DNA of 64,000 bases from Vibrio caribbeanicus ATCC BAA-2122 (GTDB lineage Bacteria > Pseudomonadota > Gammaproteobacteria > Enterobacterales > Vibrionaceae): assembly GCF_000165125.1 (NCBI RefSeq), contig NZ_AEIU01000022.1, positions 62,001 through 126,000 of the forward strand. The letters are read 5' to 3'. A program made the position numbers and the translations under genes. Within the stretch, counting starts at the first letter, position 1; every line of letters begins with the position of its first letter. Below, one piece after another: positions 9,581-18,235 of the stretch. The notes beneath the pieces are model-generated. The model ran no database searches. It had not been told where the DNA came from and saw nothing but the letters and a program-made list of their open reading frames with translations.

Positions 9581-10447
9581 TTATTGATTATCTGTACTTA
9601 TTTGCCAGAATTCTTGATTATGTCTTATCATGCTTTTCAGATCGTTAACATAATCTTCTCCCCTCTCAGAATACTGCATCAATCCATCTGTTAGGGCTAA
9701 AGCAGCATCTGTATCTAAAATACTCATACCGCTTTGATGGCGCTGAAAGCGAATTTCTCTCAAGGCTTCATAGGCACTATTTCGGTTCACGTTCATAAAG
9801 TAGCCATGAATAGAGCCTTGTGGTGAAGAAAATTTTGCCACTTCATGAGTCATACCCTCACCTCTTTGCAAAGGCACAACACCACAGCCTTTTTTATAAC
9901 ACCATTGACCGAAGTAATTGTTAGCCTCTCTAGCAAAGCGAGATGTCCCCCATGCTGATTCATTCGCTCCTTGAACAAGGACTAAACCTTCCGGGATAAC
10001 GTCAACTCTATGTAACATATCGACTATCCATTGTTCAGAAATCCCTGAGCCAGGCAACTTAACTCGGTACCGTTTTCCAAGCTGCTGTGCGAATTGCACA
10101 TCACTAGGTGAAATAAGATTATTCAGTAAACGTCGTTGTATCTCGACAAGCTTTGTACGCTCAACCTCTACTCTATGATTTTCCCTTGCGATTCCCGGAC
10201 GTAAATAGTCAAAGAAGGCTTTTTTGCGCGCATCACCAGCACTGATAGATGAAAATAGAGGGGGCTTCCCTATAGGAGAAGGTGCAGGCCCAATTTTTTT
10301 TGTAGCGGACTCAGTTTGTTTCTCTCGTTCTTTATCGAGACTGCGACTTGCTTGGTACTCATAAGCACTGTAGCTAGCAAAAAGCCCTACCAATAAAACA
10401 ACAAAAAACTCCCTTTTATGCATCGAAAATTTGTGAATTTTTGTCAT
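9581..10447 (-). CDS. Bax-like N-acetylglucosaminidase domain protein
   Basis: The ATG at 10447 is chosen because AAGGA lies five bases upstream. The longer frame begins at 10462. The 288-residue protein has an N-terminal membrane anchor (about residues 13-27) and a periplasmic glucosaminidase fold of the Bax/FlgJ-like group. The motif ANESAWGTSRFA contains the likely catalytic Glu, followed by NNYFGQWCY and a GYFMNVNRN segment. It probably trims peptidoglycan. It overlaps the upstream membrane-protein gene by 32 bases, so translation is likely coupled. Confidence 0.88.
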   Translation of the reverse strand: MTKIHKFSMHKREFFVVLLVGLFASYSAYEYQASRSLDKEREKQTESATKKIGPAPSPIGKPPLFSSISAGDARKKAFFDYLRPGIARENHRVEVERTKLVEIQRRLLNNLISPSDVQFAQQLGKRYRVKLPGSGISEQWIVDMLHRVDVIPEGLVLVQGANESAWGTSRFAREANNYFGQWCYKKGCGVVPLQRGEGMTHEVAKFSSPQGSIHGYFMNVNRNSAYEALREIRFQRHQSGMSILDTDAALALTDGLMQYSERGEDYVNDLKSMIRHNQEFWQISTDNQ

Positions 10448-11219
10448 GATCGTCCTTATCATTCGACTTGTTTTTAGGTATTACTTTCAGCTTTATACCA
10501 AACATATTACGATAAATAATCCCCTTCACATGGAAAAAGAAAGGTACAGCAAAAATAAGCCCAATTCCGTAGAATAATGCGCCAAAAATAAAGAGTATGG
10601 ACGTAATTGTATATAAAGCAAAAATGGGAAGTAGCTTTTTATTCACTGCTCTAAATGAAACCCATAGCGACTGAAACGGAGAAAGCTTTTTTTCACAAAC
10701 CAGTAAAATGGATTTACTGAAAACAATCGACACGTAAAAAGACAATAACGGAAAGATACTACCCAAGATACTTTGTAAAAGTAGACTTATCAAAGTAACT
10801 ATGATGACCGCAATTGTGTAATGTAGTCCTTTAGCAAGATCTCCTGTTTTAGTGCTAATACCTGCAGCGTGACTCATTGCCATCAAACTTACACCAGCAA
10901 TTAAAGGAGCACTTATAACTTCATAGCTGAAGTTTGCAACCATTATAGCTTCAAGTACTTCTACCGTTACTTTATTGGGTTGACTCAAAGCGTCAAAAAC
11001 CAACCATATGTCACCGATTTTGAAATGCAGAGCAAAAGCGAAGATAAAGAACTGTGCGAGGACTACGATAATGATTGCAGGTGTAAAGGAAAAAAAGTTC
11101 TGCAACGTATGTAACCAGGCTTCCTTAAGGATGCCCCCAACGTTGAGCTCATAGTCACCAGATAACGCACGGTCTATGCTTCCGCCTAAATTCAAATCTT
11201 TTTCTAAATCATTACTCAT
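10416..11219 (-). CDS. Predicted polytopic inner-membrane protein of unknown function
   Basis: A 267-residue protein with about six hydrophobic segments and polar ends. The N-terminal 35 residues are hydrophilic (NDLEKDLNLGGSIDRALSGDYEL) and the C-terminus is Lys/Asp-rich. I do not recognise a named family with certainty; the layout resembles the BPSS1780/YciC-type membrane proteins. It heads a three-gene minus-strand operon with the Bax-like hydrolase and the DUF2987 protein, which suggests an envelope function. Confidence 0.7.
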   Translation of the reverse strand: MSNDLEKDLNLGGSIDRALSGDYELNVGGILKEAWLHTLQNFFSFTPAIIIVVLAQFFIFAFALHFKIGDIWLVFDALSQPNKVTVEVLEAIMVANFSYEVISAPLIAGVSLMAMSHAAGISTKTGDLAKGLHYTIAVIIVTLISLLLQSILGSIFPLLSFYVSIVFSKSILLVCEKKLSPFQSLWVSFRAVNKKLLPIFALYTITSILFIFGALFYGIGLIFAVPFFFHVKGIIYRNMFGIKLKVIPKNKSNDKDDHDKNSQIFDA

Positions 11220-11835
11220 TATTATCTATATCCAACACCAAAGTACAAAAATGGCGAATTTATCAAAACTAAACTTATAACTCATTATACTGCAACAAGC
11301 GTTGTCTAAAAACATCTTGTTGATTTAAGGCTTGATTTATCTGTCAAGAGTTCGAAAAACAACCACATCAAGTCAAGCGGTAAGCAGAGCATATTTTAAC
11401 ATTACAGAGTTATTATTCTGTTATACAAATTCAAAACCTCATTTCATGACAAAAATCGTTTATTCTAATCAGTAAAATTTTTTCACATTTACCATGAAAA
11501 AAGGCTTTGATTTCACCTCTTTGATGATTATGATCCGCGCTTTAAATTGATATGATCAACCCAAGTCACCTCGAGATGCTGTAACCATTACGATAAGCTT
11601 GAGTCTCGGCTGTAATAATGATTTGAGAAAGCTTCACCTTCATTAAAAATCGTTATGCAACCTGAATCAAGATTAACATTACGCATTGAACAGACTAAGA
11701 CGATTATCTGAGTCGCAACTTGTAGAAAGTACGCTAGCACATACTTTCTAAATTTCGGCAAAGTAGCTTCTTCGTTTTGTATTCAGTATCTTGAGCTCAG
11801 TTGGGTATACTAGACTCTTAATTTACATCGACAAG
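11220..11835. other. Intergenic region between two divergent operons
   Basis: About 616 bases, AT-rich, with no coding frame I can support. It must hold the promoters for the membrane-protein operon (minus) and potABCD (plus). A 20-base stretch at 11561-11580 (CCAAGTCACCTCGAGATGCT) resembles one arm of the inverted repeat at 17075-17168, but I cannot find its partner arm nearby. I see no riboswitch or RNA gene. Confidence 0.5.
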
Positions 11836-12969
11836 GTGGGAGAAAAACAGACGTTGAACGCTCAAAAAGAAGCAGGACAAACCGTTGTTCGTTTGAATGG
11901 AATCAGTAAAAGTTTTGATAATAAGGAAATTATCTCGAGTTTTAATCTAAATGTTAATCATGGCGAGTTTTTAACTATTCTCGGCCCTTCTGGCTGCGGA
12001 AAAACTACCGTCCTAAGAATGATTGCTGGCTTCGAGTCCGCCGATAAGGGAACGATTGTGTTAGATAGTCATGATGTCACTCACATCCCTGCAGAACAAA
12101 GGCACGTAAACACTGTTTTTCAGAGTTATGCTCTTTTTCCCCATATGACCGTTTTTGACAACGTTGCTTTTGGCTTAAGAATGCAAAAAGTGCCCGCTAC
12201 CGATATTGAACCAAGAGTTATCGAAGCATTAAAAATGGTTCGTTTGGAAAAAATGGCCGAACGTAAACCTCATCAATTGTCTGGCGGACAACAGCAACGA
12301 ATCGCGATAGCACGGGCGGTGGTTAATAAACCAAAAGTATTGCTGCTCGATGAGTCATTGTCTGCTCTCGATTATAAATTACGTAAACAAATGCAAATTG
12401 AGCTGAAACAACTGCAGCGTCAATTGGGTATTACTTTTATCTTTGTCACCCACGACCAAGAAGAAGCACTTTCAATGTCTGACCGCATCATTGTTATGCG
12501 TGATGGAAAAATTGAACAAGATGGCTCACCAAGAGAGATCTATGAAGAACCAAGTAACCTGTTTGTCGCCAAATTTATAGGCGAAATCAACGTTTTTAAT
12601 GCTGTTATGCTCGACCGCATAGATGACAAAAAAATCATGGCGGACATCGAGGGTGTTGAATCTGTGGTTTATTATGACAAAGCAGCGCAATCAGGTGAAA
12701 AACTGCAAGTTCTTCTTCGCCCAGAAGATCTTCGTATTGAAGAAATAAAAGAATCAGAAAAAAAAGGAATCGTGGGTCATGTCGTTGATCGCACTTATAA
12801 AGGAATGACGCTTGATTCAGTGATTGAGCTAGAATCTGGAATGCGAGTTATGGTGAGCGAGTTCTTCAATGAAGATGATCCCGATGTTGACCATTCGCTT
12901 GGACAAAAAGTCGCGATAACCTGGGTTGAAAGTTGGGAGGTGGTGCTCAATGAAAGCCAAAACGTTTAA
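11836..12969 (+). CDS. potA: PotA, spermidine/putrescine ABC transporter ATPase
   Basis: About 377 residues from the GTG at 11836, matching E. coli PotA in length. A longer in-frame TTG at 11791 and a TTG at 11854 are alternatives. The Walker A motif is GPSGCGKTT, the signature LSGGQQQR and the Walker B LLLLDES-like segment is [18 protein letters not shown]-type C-terminal domain with [10 protein letters not shown] follows. It powers polyamine import through PotB and PotC. Its 3' end overlaps potB by 20 bases, so the operon is tightly coupled. Confidence 0.95.
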   Translation: MGEKQTLNAQKEAGQTVVRLNGISKSFDNKEIISSFNLNVNHGEFLTILGPSGCGKTTVLRMIAGFESADKGTIVLDSHDVTHIPAEQRHVNTVFQSYALFPHMTVFDNVAFGLRMQKVPATDIEPRVIEALKMVRLEKMAERKPHQLSGGQQQRIAIARAVVNKPKVLLLDESLSALDYKLRKQMQIELKQLQRQLGITFIFVTHDQEEALSMSDRIIVMRDGKIEQDGSPREIYEEPSNLFVAKFIGEINVFNAVMLDRIDDKKIMADIEGVESVVYYDKAAQSGEKLQVLLRPEDLRIEEIKESEKKGIVGHVVDRTYKGMTLDSVIELESGMRVMVSEFFNEDDPDVDHSLGQKVAITWVESWEVVLNESQNV

Positions 12970-13810
12970 TCTGCAGAACTGTATCATTGCATTAATCGTT
13001 GGCTGGCTCGGTCTTTTTGTATTGATACCAAATGCAATGATCATAGTAACAAGCTTCTTGACTAGAGATGAAGCCAATTTAATCGACATGGTTTTTACCT
13101 TAGATAATTATCAGCGATTACTGGATCCCTTGTACGCGAAAGTCTTATTACACTCATTTTATATGGCATTAGTGGCAACATTACTCTGTTTGGTCATTGG
13201 CTATCCTTTTGCCTACATAGTGGCAAAAATGCCTCAACAGTGGCGACCTTTTATGTTGTTTTTGGTCATCGTGCCGTTTTGGACTAATTCGCTTATTCGC
13301 ACATATGGTTTAAAAATTGTGCTTGGAACACAAGGCATATTCAATAAGTCTCTTCTCGCACTCGATATTATTGATAAACCGATTCGTATCATGTACACAG
13401 AAAGTGCCGTCATGATTGGCTTGGTTTATATCTTGCTGCCATTTATGATTTTGCCTTTGTATTCTGCAATCGAAAAACTGGATCATACCTATATCGAGGC
13501 AGCTAGAGATCTTGGGGCAAATAAAATTCAAACCTTGATTAAAGTGATCCTGCCTTTAACTATGCCGGGCATCATTGGTGGTTGCCTGCTGGTACTACTT
13601 CCTGCATTGGGTATGTTTTATATATCCGACCTATTAGGTGGTGCAAAAAACCTATTAATCGGTAATGTTATTAAGAGTCAAGTCCTCAATGCCCGCGATT
13701 GGCCCTTCGGCGCCGCCACAAGTATTGCATTAACGATTGCAATGGCAGTGATGCTCTACGCCTATTATCGCGCTGGAAGACTGTTAAACAAAAAAGTGGA
13801 GCTAAATTGA
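12950..13810 (+). CDS. potB: PotB, polyamine ABC transporter permease
   Basis: The ATG at 12950 is preferred over an upstream ATG at 12926, because GGGAGG lies ten bases before it. About 286 residues with six membrane helices and the permease EAA-type loop [20 protein letters not shown] that contacts PotA. It forms the membrane channel with PotC. Its stop overlaps the potC start (TGATG). Confidence 0.95.
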   Translation: MKAKTFNLQNCIIALIVGWLGLFVLIPNAMIIVTSFLTRDEANLIDMVFTLDNYQRLLDPLYAKVLLHSFYMALVATLLCLVIGYPFAYIVAKMPQQWRPFMLFLVIVPFWTNSLIRTYGLKIVLGTQGIFNKSLLALDIIDKPIRIMYTESAVMIGLVYILLPFMILPLYSAIEKLDHTYIEAARDLGANKIQTLIKVILPLTMPGIIGGCLLVLLPALGMFYISDLLGGAKNLLIGNVIKSQVLNARDWPFGAATSIALTIAMAVMLYAYYRAGRLLNKKVELN

Positions 13811-14574
13811 TGGGACGTACAATAAAATTTAGCTATCTTTCGCTAGTCTATGCTTTTCTTTACCTACCTATTATCGTGCTCATTGTTAACTCTTTTAACA
13901 GCAGTAAATTTGGCATGAAATGGGGTGGTTTTACTACCAAATGGTATGAAATATTAGTTAACAATGACAGTCTTATGCAGGCAGCATTCCACTCCCTGAA
14001 TGTTGCCGTTGTATCTGCGACGGCCGCAACATTGATCGGTAGCTTAGCCGCTGTAGCACTGTTTCGATACTCATTTCGAGGAAAAGGAGCAGTCAATGGC
14101 ATGCTCTTTGTGGTCATGATGTCTCCAGACATTGTGATGGCCATCTCCTTACTTGCTCTATTTTTGGTGGTTGGGTTCCAGCTGGGTTTTTTTACCCTTC
14201 TTATCGCTCATATAACCTTTTGCCTTCCATTCGTTGTCGTCACTGTTTACAGTAGATTAAACGGGTTTGACGTAAAGATGTTAGAAGCGGCAAAAGATCT
14301 TGGTGCGAGTGAATGGGTTATCCTCAAGCAAATTATTTTACCCCTTGCCAAACCTGCCGTCGCTGCTGGCTGGTTGCTGAGTTTTACCCTCTCCCTTGAT
14401 GACGTAATCATTAGTTCATTTGTTACAGGGCCAACCTATGAGATCCTCCCCCTTAAAATCTACTCTATGGTAAAAGTGGGTATCTCACCAGAGGTCAATG
14501 CCTTGGCAACGATCATGTTAGTGGTTTCCTTAATACTGGTTGGTATTTCACAACTGATCGCGAAAGATAAATAA
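13810..14574 (+). CDS. potC: PotC, polyamine ABC transporter permease
   Basis: The ATG at 13810 overlaps the last base of the potB stop codon. The 254-residue protein has six helices and the EAA loop LEAAKDLGASEWVILKQIILP. The size is near that of E. coli PotC (264). A longer frame from 13699 lies wholly inside potB and is rejected. It pairs with PotB in the import complex. A strong hairpin follows before the first potD. Confidence 0.95.
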   Translation: MGRTIKFSYLSLVYAFLYLPIIVLIVNSFNSSKFGMKWGGFTTKWYEILVNNDSLMQAAFHSLNVAVVSATAATLIGSLAAVALFRYSFRGKGAVNGMLFVVMMSPDIVMAISLLALFLVVGFQLGFFTLLIAHITFCLPFVVVTVYSRLNGFDVKMLEAAKDLGASEWVILKQIILPLAKPAVAAGWLLSFTLSLDDVIISSFVTGPTYEILPLKIYSMVKVGISPEVNALATIMLVVSLILVGISQLIAKDK

Positions 14575-14585
14575 AATATCACCCC

Positions 14586-14610
14586 ATACAGAGTGCTAAG
14601 CACTCTGTAT
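14586..14610 (+). other. Perfect hairpin between potC and the first potD
   Basis: Eleven perfectly paired bases (ATACAGAGTGC with GCACTCTGTAT) around a TAA loop, starting 11 bases after the potC stop. The T tract is short (TATTCCTC), so it may be a leaky terminator or an mRNA-stabilising stem that sets potD apart from potABC. Confidence 0.7.
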
Positions 14611-14640
14611 TCCTCAACGCTTGTTTTGGAGCTTATATCA

Positions 14641-15678
14641 ATGAAACAATGGGCAAATTTACTCGCTTGTAGCACCTGTATATTGAGTCTTTTCTCTGGT
14701 CACCTTTTAGCATCGGAAAAAACCGAGGAACTCGTTTTTATGAACTGGGGACCTTACATTAATACCCATCTTTTGGAGCAATTCACCAAAGAAACTGGCA
14801 TTAAAGTGATCTACTCTACCTATGAGTCTAACGAAACGCTTTATGCCAAGATGAAAACACACAATCAAGGTTACGATCTTGTGGTTCCGTCCACCTATTT
14901 TGTAGCAAAGATGCGTGATGAAGACATGCTACAGAAAATCGATAAAACCCAATTAAGTAACTTTAATCAATTAGACCCACATTATCTCAACAAACCTTAT
15001 GATCCCAATAACGACTACTCTATACCACATGTCGTTGCCATAACTGGCTTAGCAGTCAATACAGATATGTATGATCCCAGAGATTTTACTAGCTGGTCAG
15101 ATTTATGGAGGCCTGAACTCAAAGGTCAAATCATGTTAATGGATGATACTCGGGAAGTTTTCCATATCGCGCTCAAGAAATTAGGATTTTCTGGCAACTC
15201 TACTGACCCAAACCAAATTGATTCTGCCTTCGAGGAATTAAAAACACTCATGCCAAATGTTTTGCTATTTAACTCAGACAACCCGGCCGCTCCCTATCTT
15301 TCCGGAGAGGTTGGTGTAGGAATGTTATGGAATGGCAGTGCTGCTGCCGCTCAGAAAGAAGGCCTTAATTTACAGCTTGTTTTCCCAAAAGAGGGCGGGA
15401 TTGGCTGGGTCGATAATTTCGCTATACCAAAAGGTGCCCACAACACTGACGCAGCGCATAAAATGATTAACTTTCTCCTCAGGCCCGATATTGCCGAGCA
15501 AATATCTGAGGAAACAGGCTATCTAACCGGTGTTAAGGCATCGAATAACAAGTTCAAAAATGTAAAACCATTGTTCCCTAGTGAAGATGAACTGGAACGA
15601 GTTGAGTGGCAGAACTCAGTAGGCGCGCTCAATAGCAAATATGAAAACTACTTTTTGAAACTAAAAAGCGGCGCATAA
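14641..15678 (+). CDS. potD: PotD-type polyamine-binding periplasmic protein (first copy)
   Basis: The ATG at 14641 gives a 345-residue protein beginning with a normal signal peptide (about residues 1-24, ending LLASEK). The mature protein opens with ELVFMNWGPYI and contains the VIYSTYESNETLYAKMK segment, both typical of PotD. It captures spermidine or putrescine for PotABC. GGAG lies upstream of the start. It is followed by its own terminator and then a second, clearly homologous potD. Vibrio cholerae is known to have this tandem arrangement; which copy serves transport cannot be told here. Confidence 0.94.
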   Translation: MKQWANLLACSTCILSLFSGHLLASEKTEELVFMNWGPYINTHLLEQFTKETGIKVIYSTYESNETLYAKMKTHNQGYDLVVPSTYFVAKMRDEDMLQKIDKTQLSNFNQLDPHYLNKPYDPNNDYSIPHVVAITGLAVNTDMYDPRDFTSWSDLWRPELKGQIMLMDDTREVFHIALKKLGFSGNSTDPNQIDSAFEELKTLMPNVLLFNSDNPAAPYLSGEVGVGMLWNGSAAAAQKEGLNLQLVFPKEGGIGWVDNFAIPKGAHNTDAAHKMINFLLRPDIAEQISEETGYLTGVKASNNKFKNVKPLFPSEDELERVEWQNSVGALNSKYENYFLKLKSGA

Positions 15679-15704
15679 CACGTTTTACTGATTAAAATTA
15701 GGAG

Positions 15705-15738
15705 AAAAATAGGCAGCCTTCGCTGCCTATTTTTTTTA
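15705..15738 (+). terminator. Intrinsic terminator after the first potD
   Basis: A stem of AAAAATAGGCAGC with GCTGCCTATTTTT around CTTC, followed by a run of T. This strong terminator separates the two potD genes, so the second copy needs its own promoter in 15740-15860. Confidence 0.92.
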
Positions 15739-15863
15739 TGAGGCTGATATAATCTCGCACTGACACGTTTACCTAAGGGGTGAACTTTTTGTTTCATGTT
15801 TAAACAGCCCATGTAGTTTGGAGTAACTGCTTACTGTATAAACACAAATAATATGGACAATCA

Positions 15864-16898
15864 ATGAAAAGTATATTTTGCGCGGGTATTATTGGTGCAG
15901 CCCTTGCGGCTTCTCCTATTTTTGCTGCTGATAAAGAACTTTATTTTTACAATTGGTCTGAGTACATTCCCAGTGAAGTTCTCGAAGATTTTACTAAAGA
16001 AACTGGCATAAAAGTTATCTATTCAACTTATGAGTCTAACGAAAGCATGTATGCTAAATTAAAGACTCAAGGCTCCGGTTATGACCTCGTCGTACCTTCT
16101 ACCTACTTTGTTTCCAAGATGCGTAAAGAAGGTATGTTGCAACAAATTGATAAATCAAAACTGTCGCACTTCACTGACTTGGATAAAAATTTTCTCAATA
16201 AGCCTTTTGATCCAAGTAACAATTACTCTATCCCCTATATCTGGGGCGCCACTGGGATTGGCATAAATTCCGAAATGCTGGATAAGTCTTCTGTTAGTAA
16301 ATGGGATGATCTGTGGGACAGCAAATGGGAAGGTCAATTGATGCTAATGGACGATTCCCGTGAAGTTTTTCATATCGCACTGACTAAACTTGGTTACTCA
16401 CCTAACACAACTAAACCTGAAGAAATCAAAGCGGCGTATGAAGAGTTAAAGAAACTGATGCCAAATGTTTTGGTGTTTAATTCTGATTTCCCTGCAAACC
16501 CATATTTGGCTGGAGAGGTATCTCTAGGTATGTTATGGAATGGCTCTGCTTATATGGCTCGCCAAGAAGGAGCTTCAATTGATGTCGTCTGGCCAGAGAC
16601 AGGAACCATTTTCTGGATGGATAGCCTTGCAATACCAGCAGGCGCAAAAAATACAGAAGCAGCTCACAAAATGATTGACTTCCTACTGCGCCCTAAGAAT
16701 GCAGCGAAGATTGCGCTCGAAATTGGCTATCCGACACCGGTTGCCTCTGCGATTGAGCTACTACCTAAAAAGTTTGCCAACGACCCGAGTATTTTCCCGC
16801 CACAGAAAGTGATGGATAGCGGAACTTGGCAAGATGAAGTCGGTGAAGCAAGCGTTATTTACGACGAGTACTTCCAAAAACTAAAAGTAAACAACTAA
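15864..16898 (+). CDS. potD: PotD-type polyamine-binding periplasmic protein (second copy)
   Basis: A 344-residue paralogue of the preceding gene, with a signal peptide ending near SPIFAADKE and the same opening (ELYFYNWSEYI) and VIYSTYESNESMYAKLK segment. The two proteins align along their full length with many substitutions, so this is an old duplication. It has its own upstream spacer and terminator. It probably feeds PotABC with a different polyamine preference or expression; that is inference. Confidence 0.94.
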   Translation: MKSIFCAGIIGAALAASPIFAADKELYFYNWSEYIPSEVLEDFTKETGIKVIYSTYESNESMYAKLKTQGSGYDLVVPSTYFVSKMRKEGMLQQIDKSKLSHFTDLDKNFLNKPFDPSNNYSIPYIWGATGIGINSEMLDKSSVSKWDDLWDSKWEGQLMLMDDSREVFHIALTKLGYSPNTTKPEEIKAAYEELKKLMPNVLVFNSDFPANPYLAGEVSLGMLWNGSAYMARQEGASIDVVWPETGTIFWMDSLAIPAGAKNTEAAHKMIDFLLRPKNAAKIALEIGYPTPVASAIELLPKKFANDPSIFPPQKVMDSGTWQDEVGEASVIYDEYFQKLKVNN

Positions 16899-16924
16899 GC
16901 TTTTGATAATACTTGTAAATATAT

Positions 16925-16954
16925 AAAGAGCGCTATTTAAGCGCTCTTTTTTAT
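16925..16954 (+). terminator. Intrinsic terminator after the second potD
   Basis: The stem AAAGAGCGC pairs with GCGCTCTTT around TATTTAA and is followed by TTTTT, 27 bases after the potD stop. Confidence 0.92.
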
Positions 16955-17633
16955 TAAGTTCACCTGACAAATAAGATATTCATGTTTTCTCACTTTATCA
17001 CCCAAAAACTCACTATTTATATAAGTCTGAGGCACGTCGAAAGTATTCTGAAGATTTAAAAGATGTCTTCTCTCTATACCCAAGCAACCTCAAGATGCTA
17101 GGTTCAGCGAGAATAGCAAGACAACTCGCCCTTTGGGAGCATGCATTTGAAGTCACTTGGGGATATATTTTATATTTACCTCGCAGGTCGGTAGAAACAA
17201 ACCTGTTCAGCCTCTAACGCCAATACATACTTACTTCTGAATCCCCAGCAGAAAAAGTTCTTATTCTGAAAAAAGCTCAATCACATTGATGTCTATGCCA
17301 ATACACCTTTATGCGAATAAAGATAATGTTGAATCAGTAGTAAGCCTTAAGCTAGGTATATCAGCTCTGAACATTTGAACAAAATATCAACAACCTAAAT
17401 ATAACAACTAGATCTATTACTTCCAAAACATTCACTTATTCTCATGATTTTTCCACATAAAAAACACCTTACCTTTTCTGATTTATAATTTTTCATTTGT
17501 TTTTAGAGATGCCCTAACTATAGGATTGCTAATGACATTAATATCAAAAATGATAATAAAATGTTAACTAAAAGTAAGTTAAGTAACATGATTTGTTTCT
17601 TACATCTAATCACTAAAACTATGAGAATTAACA
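16955..17633. other. Long AT-rich intergenic region before the fimbrial operon
   Basis: About 680 bases without a supportable gene. It contains the inverted repeat listed separately (17075-17168). The last 200 bases are very AT-rich and should carry the promoter and regulator sites of the fimbrial operon. I cannot assign a promoter confidently. Confidence 0.5.
17075..17168 (+). repeat. Palindromic intergenic repeat, copy A
   Basis: About 94 bases with imperfect inverted ends. The left arm (TATACCCAAGCAACCTCAAG) matches the reverse complement of the right arm (ending TTTGAAGTCACTTGGGGATA). A 29-base core at 17086-17114 is identical to the reverse complement of 32652-32680. It looks like a small non-autonomous mobile repeat of the kind scattered between Vibrio genes. 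It encodes nothing. Confidence 0.75.
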
Positions 17634-18167
17634 ATGAGAGCTAAATATACTCGCTCATCAATTGCAGCCACACTTCTTTTCGGGTTGATATCAACAAAGT
17701 CTGCTTTCGCAGAAAATACCACCAATGTTTATTTCAAAGGTGAAATTGTTGAGTCAGCATGTGGTTTGTCACCAGATAGCCTTAATCAAACTATTGAACT
17801 TGGTCAACATCCGATTCATAAATTCAAAGAAAAAGGTGACCGTTCGACTCCAGTTCCCTTTAGAGTAAAACTAACAGACTGCGACAACTCGGCATTGACA
17901 AAAGCAGTATTCAGATTCGAATCAAACCCAGATACCACAGGCGATCTCTTTAATGTTGAAGGTGGTGCAACGGGTATAGGCGTTCGCATTCTTCATAATG
18001 GAAATCCAATCAAGAATGGCGAAATTGCAGCAACTAATGTGCTTGTTGATGGAACTAATATCGCCTCTTTTTCTGCTGCTTATGAAATGAACGTGGCGGC
18101 TGGTTCTGATGCGGTAAAAGCTGGTAATGCAGAATCTTGGGCATTATTGCGTGTGAGCTATTTATAA
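17634..18167 (+). CDS. Type 1-like fimbrial major subunit (chaperone-usher pilin)
   Basis: A 177-residue exported protein with a signal peptide (cleaved near AFAEN, about residue 26). The mature part has the pilin pattern: Cys43 and Cys83 that would form the disulfide, a conserved VPFRVKLTDC stretch, and a C-terminal aromatic donor-like ending LLRVSYL. It would polymerise by donor-strand exchange on the outer surface. It is the first gene of a five-gene operon and is followed by a partial terminator, which would favour excess subunit over usher. Confidence 0.9.
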   Translation: MRAKYTRSSIAATLLFGLISTKSAFAENTTNVYFKGEIVESACGLSPDSLNQTIELGQHPIHKFKEKGDRSTPVPFRVKLTDCDNSALTKAVFRFESNPDTTGDLFNVEGGATGIGVRILHNGNPIKNGEIAATNVLVDGTNIASFSAAYEMNVAAGSDAVKAGNAESWALLRVSYL

Positions 18168-18179
18168 GCCGTTAATTAG

Positions 18180-18210
18180 GGAGTAGAGGCCATTGGCCCT
18201 ACTCCTTTTT
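18180..18210 (+). terminator. Probable attenuating terminator between pilin and usher genes
   Basis: The stem GGAGTAG pairs with CTACTCC (18180-18186 with 18199-18205), with an inner GGCC pair, followed by TTTTTCTC. The usher gene starts 26 bases downstream, so read-through must occur. Confidence 0.75.
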
Positions 18211-18235
18211 CTCAAATAAATATTGGTCAATAAAA

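Noticed and set aside
11791-11811. TTGAGC and TATACT as promoter boxes for potA
   Set aside because: The spacing is only nine bases, too short for a sigma70 promoter.
17170-17400. Possible degraded gene upstream of the fimbrial operon
   Set aside because: Short protein-like stretches occur but are broken by many stops in all frames and match nothing I recognise.
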